The notes beneath the pieces are model-generated. The model had not been told where the DNA came from, ran no database searches, and worked only from the letters and a program-made list of their open reading frames with translations. This document shows, in pieces, positions 9,550 to 21,036 of a stretch of 64,000 nt of DNA. The stretch is taken from assembly GCA_963556695.1 (NCBI GenBank), contig CAUWAG010000018.1, positions 930,001 to 994,000 of the forward strand, in the 5' to 3' direction. Both the position numbers and the translations under genes were made by a program. Each line of letters opens with the position of its first letter. Position 1 is the first letter of the stretch. This stretch comes from Anthostomella pinea. Lineage: Eukaryota > Ascomycota > Sordariomycetes > Xylariales > Xylariaceae.

Positions 9550-10852
9550 TCATGTATCCATCGAAACACCATTTTCCGCTGGCGGCACCGTCTGCTTCAG
9601 CGTGGGTAATTGTAATCTAGCAGCGTGTCTCGCCATCTGCTGCATTAGGTTGTCCATGACCACAAGTGCCGCCATGGCCTCAACAATCGGCACCGCTCTC
9701 GGCACGACGCAGGGATCGTGGCGCCCCTTGGCAGCGAGCACGCCTTCAGCGTCTCCTTCGTAGGTAGCCGTCGTCTGGGCCTGGCTGATTGTCGCCGGCG
9801 GCTTGAAAGCAACACGGAAGTAGACGGGCGCACCGTTCGTGATACCGCCCTGGACACCACCCGAGTTATTCGTCTTCGTCGTGAGCTTCGATCGCGGTAT
9901 GCCCGTTTTCGCCACCGATTCCTCTGTAACTGGCGCCCGAATGAAGGGATCGTTGTGAACAGAGCCTAAAACCTCACAGCCGCCGAAGCCGGACCCGATC
10001 TCGAAGCCCTTGGTCGCAGGTATGCTGAGCATGGCGTGAGCGAGCTCGGCCTCCATCTTGTCGAAGCAGGGCTCGCCGAGGCCGCTAGGAACGTTCCTGA
10101 TGACACAGGTGACGGTGCCGCCGATACTGTCGTGGGCGTCCCTGACCTGGCCTATGTAATCAGCCATCTTCTCGTTGGCCTCTTCGTCCGGACACCGCAC
10201 GGGCAGGAAATTGTCGACGGTATCACGGTCGATCGTCTGAAGGAGGTTCATGAAAGCGGGATTCTGGCTTGGGGTCGGGTATTCGGCTGTGGGCGGGAAC
10301 ATGTGCACACCGCCAACGGACGTGGTGAAGGCGGTGATCTCGACGCCATACGCCATCTTCAGGTATTTCTCGGCAATTGCACCAGCAGCCACTCGACCGA
10401 TCGTCTCACGCGCAGAGCTTCGCCCGCCACCACTACTCGCCTTGACGCCGTACTTCTCGAGGTAGGTCCAGTCTGCGTGGCTGGGCCGGGGGTACATGTC
10501 CATAGTCTTGTCGCCGTAGTCCTTAGGCCGTTGGTCCTCGTTCAGAACCATCATGCCGATCGGTGTGCCCAGCGTGATGCCTTTTTCGGTGCCTGATTGT
10601 ATCATAACGCGGTCCTTCTCGTTTCGGGGCGTGGTTATGGCACTCTGGCCTGGTCGACGACGTGTCATCTGCGGCTGGATATCGTCTTCGGTGAGCGGCA
10701 TGCCTGGGGGGCAGCCATCGACAATACAGCCCACCGAGCGGCAGTGGGATTCGCCATAGCTAAGGTGCGGAAACCATCAGCAGGGTGAACTCAAGCCATT
10801 GAGTCTTCGCAACGTACGTGGTGACCCGGAAAACCTTCCCGAAAGTCGACAT
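9550..10852 (-). CDS. aro2: Chorismate synthase
   Basis: Converts 5-enolpyruvylshikimate-3-phosphate to chorismate, the last common step to Phe, Tyr and Trp. It requires reduced FMN; fungal enzymes also carry their own flavin reductase activity. Two exons, 10852-10818 and 10759-9550, with a 58-bp intron (GTACGT...TTAG), give 414 aa, the normal fungal length. The first exon supplies [11 protein letters not shown]. The intron splits the Tyr codon just before the first signature, [10 protein letters not shown] (residues 14-23). The second signature is SSARETIGR, and the third is RHDPC followed by P-x-VE near the C-terminus. All three are intact. The N-terminal short exon decides the start at 10852. 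Confidence 0.97.
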
Positions 10853-11445
10853 GTCGAAGTAGGTGGCCCGAAAGCTTGCAATGATATAAGCAGCGTGCCG
10901 GTGCTTATCCCACTCGGTCGGTTATCCTGAGAACAACCGCTTGGGTCGTAGGCGTATAGGATTAAGACAGAGCTTTTCAGTGATCATTCCAGTCAATTGG
11001 TGGCGGAAGAAGTACTGGAATCAAGGTGAGGACACTCGGTGAGTCTTGTACATGTAGGCGGGTGATCAGATGAGATTGCGACAGCGGAATGCGGGAGTCA
11101 TCAACAACATTTTATTTTGATTTTGCTGGCGTCTGGGCTGATGTTTGGAGGGGTGGCTCTCCGATGCGGGCCAGCGCTAGGGAGTAGGGATGAGTCTGGA
11201 CCCCGCGGTTCAGGAAGGTATTGCATACCATGATGCACATCTTTATGCATATCTGGGACCATTGTGCAGCCTCAACGTTCTCATCATGCAGGGCTGCAGA
11301 ATCCCATCAGCCTCACTCATCCGCTCACTCATCAGTAATCATGGCCGTTCGACGGTGATCTAGATGATAAGATGGATGACACGGTGATGTGATCTGGAAC
11401 CCCTTCTGTTCTTCCTTCCAGCCATTGAAACACACACCCTCACCA
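10853..11445. other. Divergent promoter region, chorismate synthase / lipoate ligase
   Basis: About 590 bp between divergently transcribed genes. No further gene and no strong TATA box were seen. An in-frame ATG at 11389 upstream of the preferred lipoate ligase start falls here. Confidence 0.45.
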
Positions 11446-13028
11446 ATGGCTCTGAAACTCTCAACGCGCCCCTTTTGGCAGGCGCGCTTCTCTCAGAACT
11501 TACCCCTATCTCCATCAAGGATACGAGGAGGAGGAGCAGTCCGCCACTTCTCGGCAGAAATAGCCTCGCACCCCTCGAACCGAGTCCAGATCTACATATC
11601 ACGGAGCTCGGATCCGTACCTGAACCTCTCAATCGAGCACTTCCTCCTGCAAAAGTCCGGGCCCGACTCCGTGGTGCTGTTTCTGTACACGAACCGGCCC
11701 TGCGTCGTCATCGGCCGCAACCAGAACCCCTGGGTCGAGGTCAACCTCGGCCTGATCAACCGGCCGGGTGTGCTGGCGCTGCTGCGCTCTGAAGCTGCTG
11801 CACTGAGAAGGAGGAAATCGAGAGAGTGGGAGAGCGAGATCGATATTGGCCAGGGAAAGAATGGCGAGAGCGAGAATGGGCACGACGATGACGGCGTCCT
11901 CCTCGTCCGCCGCCGCTCAGGAGGCGGCACCGTCTTCCACGACGCCGGCAACGTGAACTACAGCGTCATCTGCCCGCCCGCGTCCTTCGACCGCGACAAG
12001 CACGCCGAGATGGTAGTGCGGGCGTTGCACCGGCTCGGGGTGCGCTCGACGCGCGTCAACGAGCGGCACGACATTGTGCTCGATGTGTCATCCACATCCT
12101 CCTCTTCGTCCTCCCGTTCGTCTTCATCATCAAACAAGCCGGACAACACAGACGGCACCAGCATAAAAACCTTCAAGATCTCCGGCTCCGCCTACAAGCT
12201 GACGCGCCAGCGCTCCCTGCACCACGGCACGTGTCTGCTCTCGTCGCCGAACCTGCCCTTCATCGGGCGGTTCCTGCGCTCGCCCGCCGCGCCGTACGTC
12301 AAGGCGCGCGGTGTCGAGAGCGTGCGGTCGGCCGTGCGGAACGTGAGCCGCGACCCCAACCACAACAAGAACGACAACGACGGCTGTGAGAGGAGGGAGA
12401 AAATCACCAACACCGCCTTCGAAGACGCCGTCGTCGCCGAGTTCGGCGCCATGTACGGCAACGTGGACGCCGAGGTCGTGGGCCCTGCCGAGGTGGCGGG
12501 CGTGCCGGAGATCGAGAAGGGTGTTGCGGAGCTCAAGGTACTTTTCTCTTCTCTTTTCCCCTTCTCTTTCCCCCTTCTCTTTCCCCCTTCTCTTTCCCCC
12601 TTCTCTTTCCCCCTTCTCTTTCCCCTTTCTCTTTCCCCTTTCTCACCCTTCCTTCCCGCCGTTCTTCGATACCATACCACACAACCCACGCACAACAAAA
12701 CGCATGAAGCAACATCGCTAATGGCACCCCACAGTCCCTAGACTGGATATACACCCAAACCCCCCAATTCACCTTCTCAACCCACGCCACGGAGTCGGAT
12801 CCGCGGCCGCGGCCAGCACTACCCCCATCTCTGCCACCAGAATTCCGGGCCGCCATGACGGTGCGGCACGGGCAGATCACCGAGGTCGGCGGAACCGGAC
12901 TGCCCGAGTCGCTGACGTCGACGCTCCTGCATGAGGTGGATGATTGGCGGTCTAGGACTACCTCTGAGCCTGTTGGTAAATGGCTCAATGGGTTGTTTGG
13001 GGCTCGCGGGAGACCAGGCGAGCCATAA
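11446..13028 (+). CDS. Lipoate-protein ligase (LplA/Aim22-type), mitochondrial
   Basis: Attaches lipoate (or transfers it from other proteins) to E2 and GcvH lipoyl domains. Exons 11446-12537 and 12735-13028 give 461 aa. The start at 11446 (CACCAATGG) begins an Arg-rich, acid-free leader (MALKLSTRPFWQARFSQNL) that suits a mitochondrial transit peptide; an in-frame ATG at 11389 would add 19 residues. The LplA fold is shown by FLYTNRPCVVIGRNQNPW, the RRxxGGGxVFHD motif (residues 155-166) and the catalytic-lysine motif KISGSAYK (244-251). Two low-complexity insertions interrupt the domain: a charged Glu/Arg/Asp loop around 120-150 and a Ser run around 215-235. It converges with VPS11 (209 bp gap). 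Confidence 0.92.
12541..12645 (+). repeat. Pyrimidine 13-mer tandem repeat inside an intron
   Basis: The 197-bp intron of the lipoate ligase gene contains about six copies of TTCTCTTTCCCCC (13 bp, with some 12-13-bp variants). The entire sense strand of the tract is C/T. It begins directly after the GTACTT donor. Confidence 0.85.
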
Positions 13029-13237
13029 GAAAGAAGCAAAAAGTTGCTGGCTGGTTCCAATTCAGGAAAAAGCGTGAAATGTGCACAGAGAAGATCGACT
13101 AGTACAATCCTTTGTACAACAATTTCGTATACCCCTTCAATGTTCATAGACAGCTAGAGTAGATAGATACCCCACCCACCCGTACAGTATCTGTATTCGT
13201 ATCTGGATGTATCATACAATGTACAACACCGCCACCC

Positions 13238-16200
13238 CTATTCCAAAGCATCCACCCCCATGACGCCCTGGCCAAACCACTGCGCAACAGTCTTGAACCG
13301 GTCATCGCCCCTCTCCAGCGCGTCCTTGAACAGGTCGTGCCGGTCCGCCCTCTCGTCCTGACTGCGCTTCATCGCGCGCACCGCCGCGTTGTTCATAGCG
13401 CACACGGGACACTCGGTCTCGCCGTCGCCATCGCCGCTCGGCTTGAGGCAGCGCTGGTGGAAGCTGTGCTTGCACAGGAAGTGCACGGCGGGCAGCTCGA
13501 TGGCGCCGCCGCAGCCCGGACACCGCTGCGCCGATATCACGGCCGGTTTGGAGCCGAGCTCGGCGATCTCGCTGCGCTTCTGCTCCGTCTCCTTGCGGAA
13601 CGAGTTGATCTGCCGCTTGTTCGTTGCGATCTCCTTCCGCTCGCGCGTGATTGTTTCGTGCAGGTACGGCTTGATCATGCCCATGGTCGCCACGGCGTTG
13701 GAGCCCAACGTCTGTATAACCTGCAGTGGCGCCATGAGCCCGTCGGCGTCGATCTTGTGCAACACGTTGGCGAGTTCTTCCGGTCCGGCTTCGTCAAGAA
13801 TGCGCGAGTCTGATGTAAAATACGCTAGTGCTGCAGGATATAGTTGTGGCTCCTCAGGTCCGTATTTCCGCAAAGCCTTGATAGCACCCCGTGTATCCTT
13901 GGCCGAGGTGTGAGAACGAAAAATGTCGAATAATAGGCCCGACTTCTCTTTCACAAGAGTCGTGCCGTCGCGAAAATTTGATAAGTGGGATAGTAAAAGG
14001 ACATTCGAGTTCTCGATAGGCAGGTCGCGTCCATCGATTAGCTTCTTGGCTTTTGCCTCCCATTCCTCCCTGTTGACGCCTTTTCTTTCGCTGGCTTTGT
14101 GGAGGTACATCTCGAACAGTGTCGTGTATATGTCTGACTTGTCAGATTTCTTGAGCGAGGTGTCTTCCAGACAAGCTTCGAGGAACGTGATGAATTCATC
14201 GGGATAGTCAATAAAAGATGAGAATGCAGATCGAGGGGGTGGTGCTGTGTATTTCGGGTGGTTGTCTGTGTCATGCTCTATTATAGCGGCGGAGTCGCTG
14301 ACTGTCTGTTGGCTGTTGTCTTGAGCAGGAGGTGTTGGAACCGCAGAAGTGTTCATGTACGGTAACGGAAGCAAGCTTGTCAGGTTTTGCACTGCGTTTG
14401 CAGCCCCAGCAGCCAACCCAATGCCAGAGGGTGCCGGAGCTTCCGCTACCGGAACCAAATGTACCTTGGGCTTGTAAGCGCCTGTGTAGTAGTCGATGAA
14501 GAGTTTCGTCGTGTCGCTGGGACAATGCTCGAGTAGTACCCTCGCATACTTCATCAAGCAAGGATAAGCCTGCCATCGTTAGTTATTATTCATCTGGAGG
14601 ACATCCGATGACATACCGTCTCAGCTTCCAAATGCCACATGAAGTCAAGTGCTTCAGGGTAACTCATCGAGTCCTCGATCAGGATATCCACAACCAAGTC
14701 ACTCTCCCCATGTTTTGTGGCAAGGTATGCTGCTTGGTCGTAGTAACCTCCTTGTCTGCACATGGTGATGGCTGTATCCAGATCAAACTTGAGATCATCT
14801 TCAGACTTGATGAACTTTTCTAGCTTCTGGACGTCTTTCAGTTTCGCGTAGCAGTTAAGCAACAGGGTTGTGTGGTCTGAAGTGGCTTTATGGTGCTCGT
14901 GTAATTCTTCGAGGTATTCGATGAGGTTGTGCATCCTTTGGGTATCGAGAAACTGCAAGATTCAGAGTCAGGTCCATACAGAGGCCATAGGGGACACATG
15001 GCCTACCTCGCGGATGACTTGTGACGGCTCCGTGTTGTCAATAGCCTTGATATACTGAGACATGGCACTGTCGTAGTCTCCCTTCTGGTAAAGATGATCA
15101 CCATACTTCCTGTACATGACATTCTGTTGTTGCACATCCATGCCGGCTTTCTGGGCGAGGCTTATAGCGAGCGGAAACAAGTTGCGCTGGTATAGTAGCT
15201 CGAGCCGCTGTTGCAGGGACTTCTCGTGATACCGGTGGACCTGGCCTCATGTCAACAAACGTTGTAGGTGCTAAGTAAGGCTGGAAGCCTTACCTTTCCA
15301 TCTTGTGTCAAGATGAATAGGTCACCCCATATTTGAAAGAGGGCCTTTTCCGGGGAGATGAGGGTCTCGGAATGCACCACGATCTGTAGGTTCGGATCCA
15401 CCATGGTGAATGTAGCAGCATTGAATATGGATTCTGTGCTTGCACCTCCAAACCGCCTCCTTATGTTTTCGGACGCACCCGTCTTCTGCGCCACGGGTGG
15501 CGACACAAGAGCGACGTAGTCTTGGAATGTCGAGACGAGTTTCGTAGCCCCGTCATTAGCAAAGCAAAGCCCTCGGCCGTCCAGCGTATAGTAGTAGACA
15601 GCATCTTCCCTAACCACGATGATATCTCCAGTCTTCTTGTTGAGAGTCATACAGCCCGCAGCACATCCAGAATCTTCGACCGTTCTCGGCGGCTGTCCCT
15701 GACCTCTCCCTGATATTACAAGCTTCAGGAGCTTCGAGGTGGTCGCAACGAACAGCGTCGAGAGCTTCGGATCAGCTACGAATTCGACTCCGGTAATCGG
15801 CTCTTCGGACTCGTATACGATTCGTTGTTTCGTGCCTCGGTCGTGGATGAGATCCCCGCGAATCACGGTGACTGCTCCATTGGCAAAGCCGACCGCTAGC
15901 TGTGATAGATCGTCGAGAGCAGTGAAGGCAGAGATCTAACGCAGTTTGCCGTCAGTATCAACTGCCCGCGCGCGTATAGGCAGTACCTACAGGGAACTGC
16001 TTTCGTCCGTTGTTTATGTTGATTGTACTTAGGCAGGTGGGTAATCCCGTCTTCTTCACAGGCTTGTCAAGCGCCCAAACCTTCAGCACCGGCTCGTTGC
16101 TCAAGTCCTCCTATATGGCATCAGCACCCTCTAGGCAAAAAAAAAAATTGTCGTGTGGACTTGTATACCGAAACGGTGACCAACAAGCTCGTCCCCTCGA

Positions 16201-16505
16201 CCTGGCGCATATGGGTGATCCGACCAGTCTCGTGCGCATGGAAGCTGCGGACAACCTTCCAGCTCGGGCCGATGATGCGAACATATCCACTGTCGCTGCC
16301 GAGGAACAGGCTCTCGGAGCCAGAGCACACGCTGGAGATCTCGTTGTTCTCGAAGAAGGATCGCGTCTCGTCGTCGCCGAGCTTGACCTGGCTGACCTCG
16401 AAGAAGTCGAACGCTTTCCACTGCGGGGCACTTCAGTCAGCTACAGTTTAGTTGCGATCGGGGTTTCAGGTGACGATTGGAGAGGCTTACCAAAAGCAAA
16501 GCCAT
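13238..16505 (-). CDS. vps11: Vacuolar sorting protein VPS11 (HOPS/CORVET subunit, RING-H2)
   Basis: Core subunit of the HOPS and CORVET tethering complexes on late endosomes and vacuoles. Seven exons: 16505-16491, 16420-16169, 16110-15991, 15935-15294, 15240-15007, 14952-14617 and 14569-13238, giving 976 aa, close to yeast Vps11. All junctions keep the frame at codon boundaries. Residues 1 to about 380 form the N-terminal beta-propeller (GSDSGYVRIIGPSW, LSTININNGRKQFP). This is followed by an alpha-solenoid with the clathrin-heavy-chain repeat (GDHLYQKGDYDSAMSQYIKA). The C-terminal RING-H2 starts at C883 (CPGCGG, CKHSFHQRC, CPVC). A poorly conserved Ala/Pro-rich linker lies in exon 7 around residues 570-640. 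The first exon encodes only five residues. Confidence 0.96.
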
Positions 16506-16871
16506 GGTATACGCTCTCAAGTTTGCGCGACAGCTATCTTGGCGGCATCGGATCCTCAGTGTTCATGTTTGCCCGCAGGTGTTTGAAGCATGGCAGCGCC
16601 GGGACGTCACCGCGGCTTGGAGCTGTCGCTGATTGTGGCTGTGCACAGATACCCGACAACCCCCTGTGGCTAAGCAGCCCCCTATCTGGTGTATACATAA
16701 TTAGAGCCTGGAAACAGCCCGTAATGACACTTGATGCGTTAGGTTTGAATCAACATTTATAATTACTGATTTCAACTATTGGGTATCTCTATGTTCGCGG
16801 GTAATCCAGATGCTTCGTGACTCCGCACCCTTCCGACCACTCGCTTCGGCATCCACTCCCTGCATCAAGAG
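16506..16871. other. Intergenic region between MLH3 and VPS11
   Basis: 366 bp between two tandem minus-strand genes: MLH3 terminator side and VPS11 promoter. No motif was recognised. Confidence 0.5.
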
Positions 16872-19800
16872 TCAAGACTGACTGCCTCTCGTCCACTTCC
16901 TAAACGCCGTACCAAAACTATCTCGTGACTTTCCCTGAGTGGGCTTGTCAATGGCCTCGTGTCCTAGGTCAACCAATGGCACCATAGATGGCCGACCATG
17001 TGCGCATTGAAATGGAAAAGCGCAGTCCGCTAGTCGACTCAACAAGTCGGCGCATTCTCCCAGAGAGAGTGGATCGTTGAACATGATAGAGCTGCGACAT
17101 GCTCTGGAGTTTATCATGTCTAGTATCCCTTGCGGGCACCCGTGAAACAGTGTCAGCCAATGCAGCGCAGGTCTCCCATCAGTACCAATGTTTGCAGTCG
17201 ATCTTGCTCCTGTTCGAACCACTTCATCGCCCTGTTCGTCGAGTCTCCATGCTTCCTTTCTTAGAAGCTCGATGAGGAGTCTTGGCTCCAGTCGGCACCT
17301 CTCAGCTATGCTCGGGGGCAGTTTGGTTACCTTCAGTTGCCGTGAACTGGCCTTCTTGCCCTGAGAAAGCGTCAAGACTTCATAGTATATGCCCCAATAT
17401 TCGAAATGCTCCATCAGTCGTTCGAACTGTAGAGTATCTCGAGCCGAGATATCGAACTTAATAGGCTTCTCCAGAAGCTCCGTCTGAGATCTGACTACAA
17501 TCGAAGATGGTGCAGACTGCGAGTGGGGTGCGGCCATTGCAACCGCACTGGCCGCGAAGTAATCCCTCATCAATGTTTCAACGCGACATCGCTCATCTGC
17601 AGCGTGCTGATCAATGATGATGAGAAGTGACGCGGAAGGGTCCACTCGTGACTCTGAAGTAGTGTTCGAAGCCACCCCGGTGACCTTTGCGAATATGAAC
17701 TTGCGATCGACCTGTGCAATGACTTCGGCCTTGTGCAGTGCTTCTTTTGACACTCGGCCCTGAACGGTAGGTAGAGTGCCTGTAGCATCGCAGAACCCGT
17801 CATTACACGTATGGGATAGCGCCCGGGAAGCGTTCAACACCAGGCCCATGGCTTTTGCCTCGTCAAAGGCAGTTGGTATCTGGGGCTCTGGTGGCTTGAA
17901 AACTGGGTTGTCCCAGGAAGAAAGCAACTCACTTAGCCACGGGCTTCTGTTCTCATTCGAAGTCGGTTTGGTTTGCGTGCGCAACTTCTTCCTCGATGAC
18001 AAGTGAGAGACACGGTCAGCTACTCCGACATCACCGATAGTCTTCTCCAACGGCCGCATCACGAATCCTGTCCTTGGGTTTATGATCGAAGTTTCTTGGG
18101 TGTTCGGGTTTGTCCACAACAGTTCATCGCGTTCCTGGAGCTGAATGTCCTCGGCTGCAGCCTCCTCTGGTACTGTACCAATAATATCAACTTCAACATC
18201 AGCAAATGGTGCTCGCAAAAGCTTGCCATCAGGAGCGAATAGGGGCGCAACAGAAGGCTGGACGCGTGCCTCGGAGACAGGAGGCGAGATCCCGGGGTCC
18301 AAGCCCCCCTTCGATCTTTTCCCCTCAAGCTCCTTTGAGCCCTTGATGTCTACTAATGGAGCCTGTGGCTGCCCGGAGATGATTCGAGTCCATAGGTCGA
18401 ATGGGGACCCGGGCCGTGGCCGAGAATCCCGATCAGACGCAATGTTGAGACGAGTACTGGCTAGATCTCCCGTTCTTTGTCTTCCGGTGGCCTTCTGGGA
18501 TCCAACCGACAGTACGTTTTCTCTTCCTATCTTGGGTGTCGTACTTCTGGACAATGTCTGGTCCTGTGAATCCCGAGATTCAGCTCGACTGCTAAGAGAC
18601 TTGTTGTTCGGTCTGAAGTGCTTCGGACGGAAATGGTGCTTCTTCAAAAACTCGTAGACTACTGCCTTCAACAAATCGACGATGGATTTCAAGCTTTCCT
18701 GGCGCTCATCTAGAACCTGATCCACGTCAGGACCCAGCCTTGAGACTTGTTCTTCAAGGTTAATCTTGATGGAAAACATCGGCCAGCGGTCCACGCACTT
18801 ACGGCCCTTGAGCTCTTGACCAGTGAAGCCATCAGCTTTATAGCGTCGATCCTTTGCCCGCCTCTTCTGTTCATCCTCGTTGAGGTCACTGCTTTCCTCT
18901 TCGAACCCGAAGCTGGAGTTGGCAAAGAGGCGATTGATCTCTTCGTACAAAACGTTGGACCCATGCTCATTAGGCACGGGCTGCACGCCTATACTGATGA
19001 ACTGAAACCGCCTAGTTGCAACTGGGAATAATGACACGGCACCTAGAACTGACAATTCTCCGACTGATGCCCTCAAGGGCACCCATGCCTCCGAAGTGCT
19101 GTCGTCGGAAAATTGAGCTTGGTACAGAAGCCTCGAAACCCGCGAAGTAATATCGTTGTCCTTTCTGCCCAAGTTGTGGGAAGCGGTTGCGGCACTGCGA
19201 AGTGAAGCACTCCACTGGTTGCCGGATTCGCGAATGGACACCGATACAGCACCTGGCCAAGCTAGTAGCAGGGCAACGACGGCGCGTTTGAGAAATTCCC
19301 AGTTCTTGAGGTTTGTGCCCCTTTCCACGTCGATTACTCTCTGTTTCACCCTGACAGGCATCGACCCGAAGAGGTCTTGGACTGTCACCCTGGTTCCACA
19401 AGGAAAACTCAACAACCTATGTTCAGGGGGTGAAGGGGTGTGCCGAGCCAACACATCAGAGTTGTGAATTCTGATGGAATTATGAGAATTATGATTATGG
19501 TGATGCGAAGTGAGAGACAACAGAGACAACGAGGCCACCGAAGCTATGTATGTGCCATACTTGCCGTAAAGTCCGTCTCGGGCAGGGAATTTGGATGTAT
19601 CTGTATGTTGGTCAGCTGGCGAAGTAGCCAAGCCCGACTCGGACAGAACGCACAATGCAGCTTGCCTAGCCCGCCACCAGGCTTGAACTCAGCAGGGGCT
19701 ATGCCTAGGCCATTGTCTTCAACCGAACAGTTCCCCCGCGCGTAATTTACAGATACGGTGAGTTTGGTGGCTTCGGCATCTAGGGAATTCTTAACCAGGC

Positions 19801-19885
19801 CACAGATGACTCCATTCAGCGAGGTGATGGTTGTTGATGATTTGATTTGTGCGATGACATCTTCAGGCAAATGCTGAATTGACAT
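16872..19885 (-). CDS. mlh3: DNA mismatch repair protein MLH3
   Basis: MutL-family protein that pairs with MLH1 and acts as the meiotic crossover endonuclease. Two exons, 19885-19654 and 19600-16872, joined by a 53-bp intron that restores GGLGKLHYTSKFP, give 986 aa. The N-terminal GHKL region has DNGLGI and GGLGKLH. The C-terminal domain has the endonuclease motif DQHAADERCRVE (from D741) and the conserved MutL tail ACRSSIMF...CAHGRPSM. Those metal-binding motifs separate MLH3/PMS1 from MLH1. The first ATPase motif is atypical: a gap-free comparison with E. coli MutL places Gly where the catalytic Glu29 sits, and the GFRGEAL segment is also replaced. The middle (about 300-560) is a Ser/Arg-rich linker. 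Confidence 0.92.
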
Positions 19886-21036
19886 GGCGGGACGGCAGAA
19901 GCTTCGTATTCTTATTCTTATTCGGTCGTACAACCTGGCGCCCGTCGCGTCTGCAACATCGAAGCCGTTGTGTTGCCACCTCCTGGTCGAGTGTCGTCTG
20001 CAAGAAATGACGTCAGGAATCGGTCACACAGAGAATCAGTGCAGTCGACGAGAAGCATACGGCGGCTGTCGTCGAGAATTATCTTCGAAGATGATTCTCG
20101 CGTACGGATCAAGGCCCGCATAGGATCTTACGAGCAGTCATGGCAAATGCTTGTGTTAAAGAGGTGGATTCAAGGGACGGGCCTCCGCGGTAGCCTGTGC
20201 CTACGCTGGAAGTCTGCTTATCGTGGATAATCCCAGCCACAGGCAAGGATAAGGTAAGATGACAGTGTGGCTGATGACGCAAGTTTCAGGGGTTCGAAGG
20301 CACATCAGCCTCAATTGAACGGGCCCGCCCTCATTCGGGCTGTCAGGGTGTTCTGGCATCCTGGCATCCTGGCAACCATCCCCAGCTTTTGCACAGGAAT
20401 ATTGAACGAGATCCCTGCCAGCCCGCCAGCCAGCCAGCCAACACATTGGTGTCGTTCCTCTGATTCCTGAACGGATTCCCATTCCCATCTCCATCCCTCC
20501 TCATCCAACCAACCTCTGCTTGTCTTCTTGATACCGAAGTCCATCAATTCGTGCAACCCTTCGTAAAACCGAACGGTCCTGTCGCATCAACAAGACCTGC
20601 GCCGTTTCCCTCCGAGAGCCGATATCTTTCACACCACCGCCGCCGCCGCCGTCATCATCATCGGGGTCTCGGGGCCTCATGCTGCCTCGGCCTTGCCCTT
20701 TGTCCGGATCAACACCAACACCAACACTACCTAGCTAGGTAGCACGGACGGACTCGACCTGACGCGACACATAGACTGGCGACACCTCGCCTCTTGCGCG
20801 CACAGAATACAGCGTCATTGCCCTGTATCGAACAAACCTAATCGGCCGCCCACACTATCTGACCTACCAGCCTATCTACTTACAGTTCACACTGCGCTCG
20901 TTCCAAACCTATGGCCATGACAGCAACCTCTCCGCTGCCTGTTGGTAAGGATCCCGAGTTTCCCACCTAATTCCCCTCGCCCTGCCGTCCATTCAGAACT
21001 ACACCATCACCCCGTACTGCCTTGTAGCGGTTGCAG
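19886..21036. other. Promoter and leader region between MLH3 and the next gene
   Basis: About 1.15 kb of divergent promoter. It holds small tandem repeats (CATCCTGG at about 20357-20376, CCAG at about 20420-20440, CCG followed by TCA triplets at about 20637-20663). A plausible 5'-leader intron starts at 20945 (GTAAGG) and ends at 21026 or 21036. An ATG at 20911 would open a short frame that is not in register with the main one after splicing. Confidence 0.45.
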
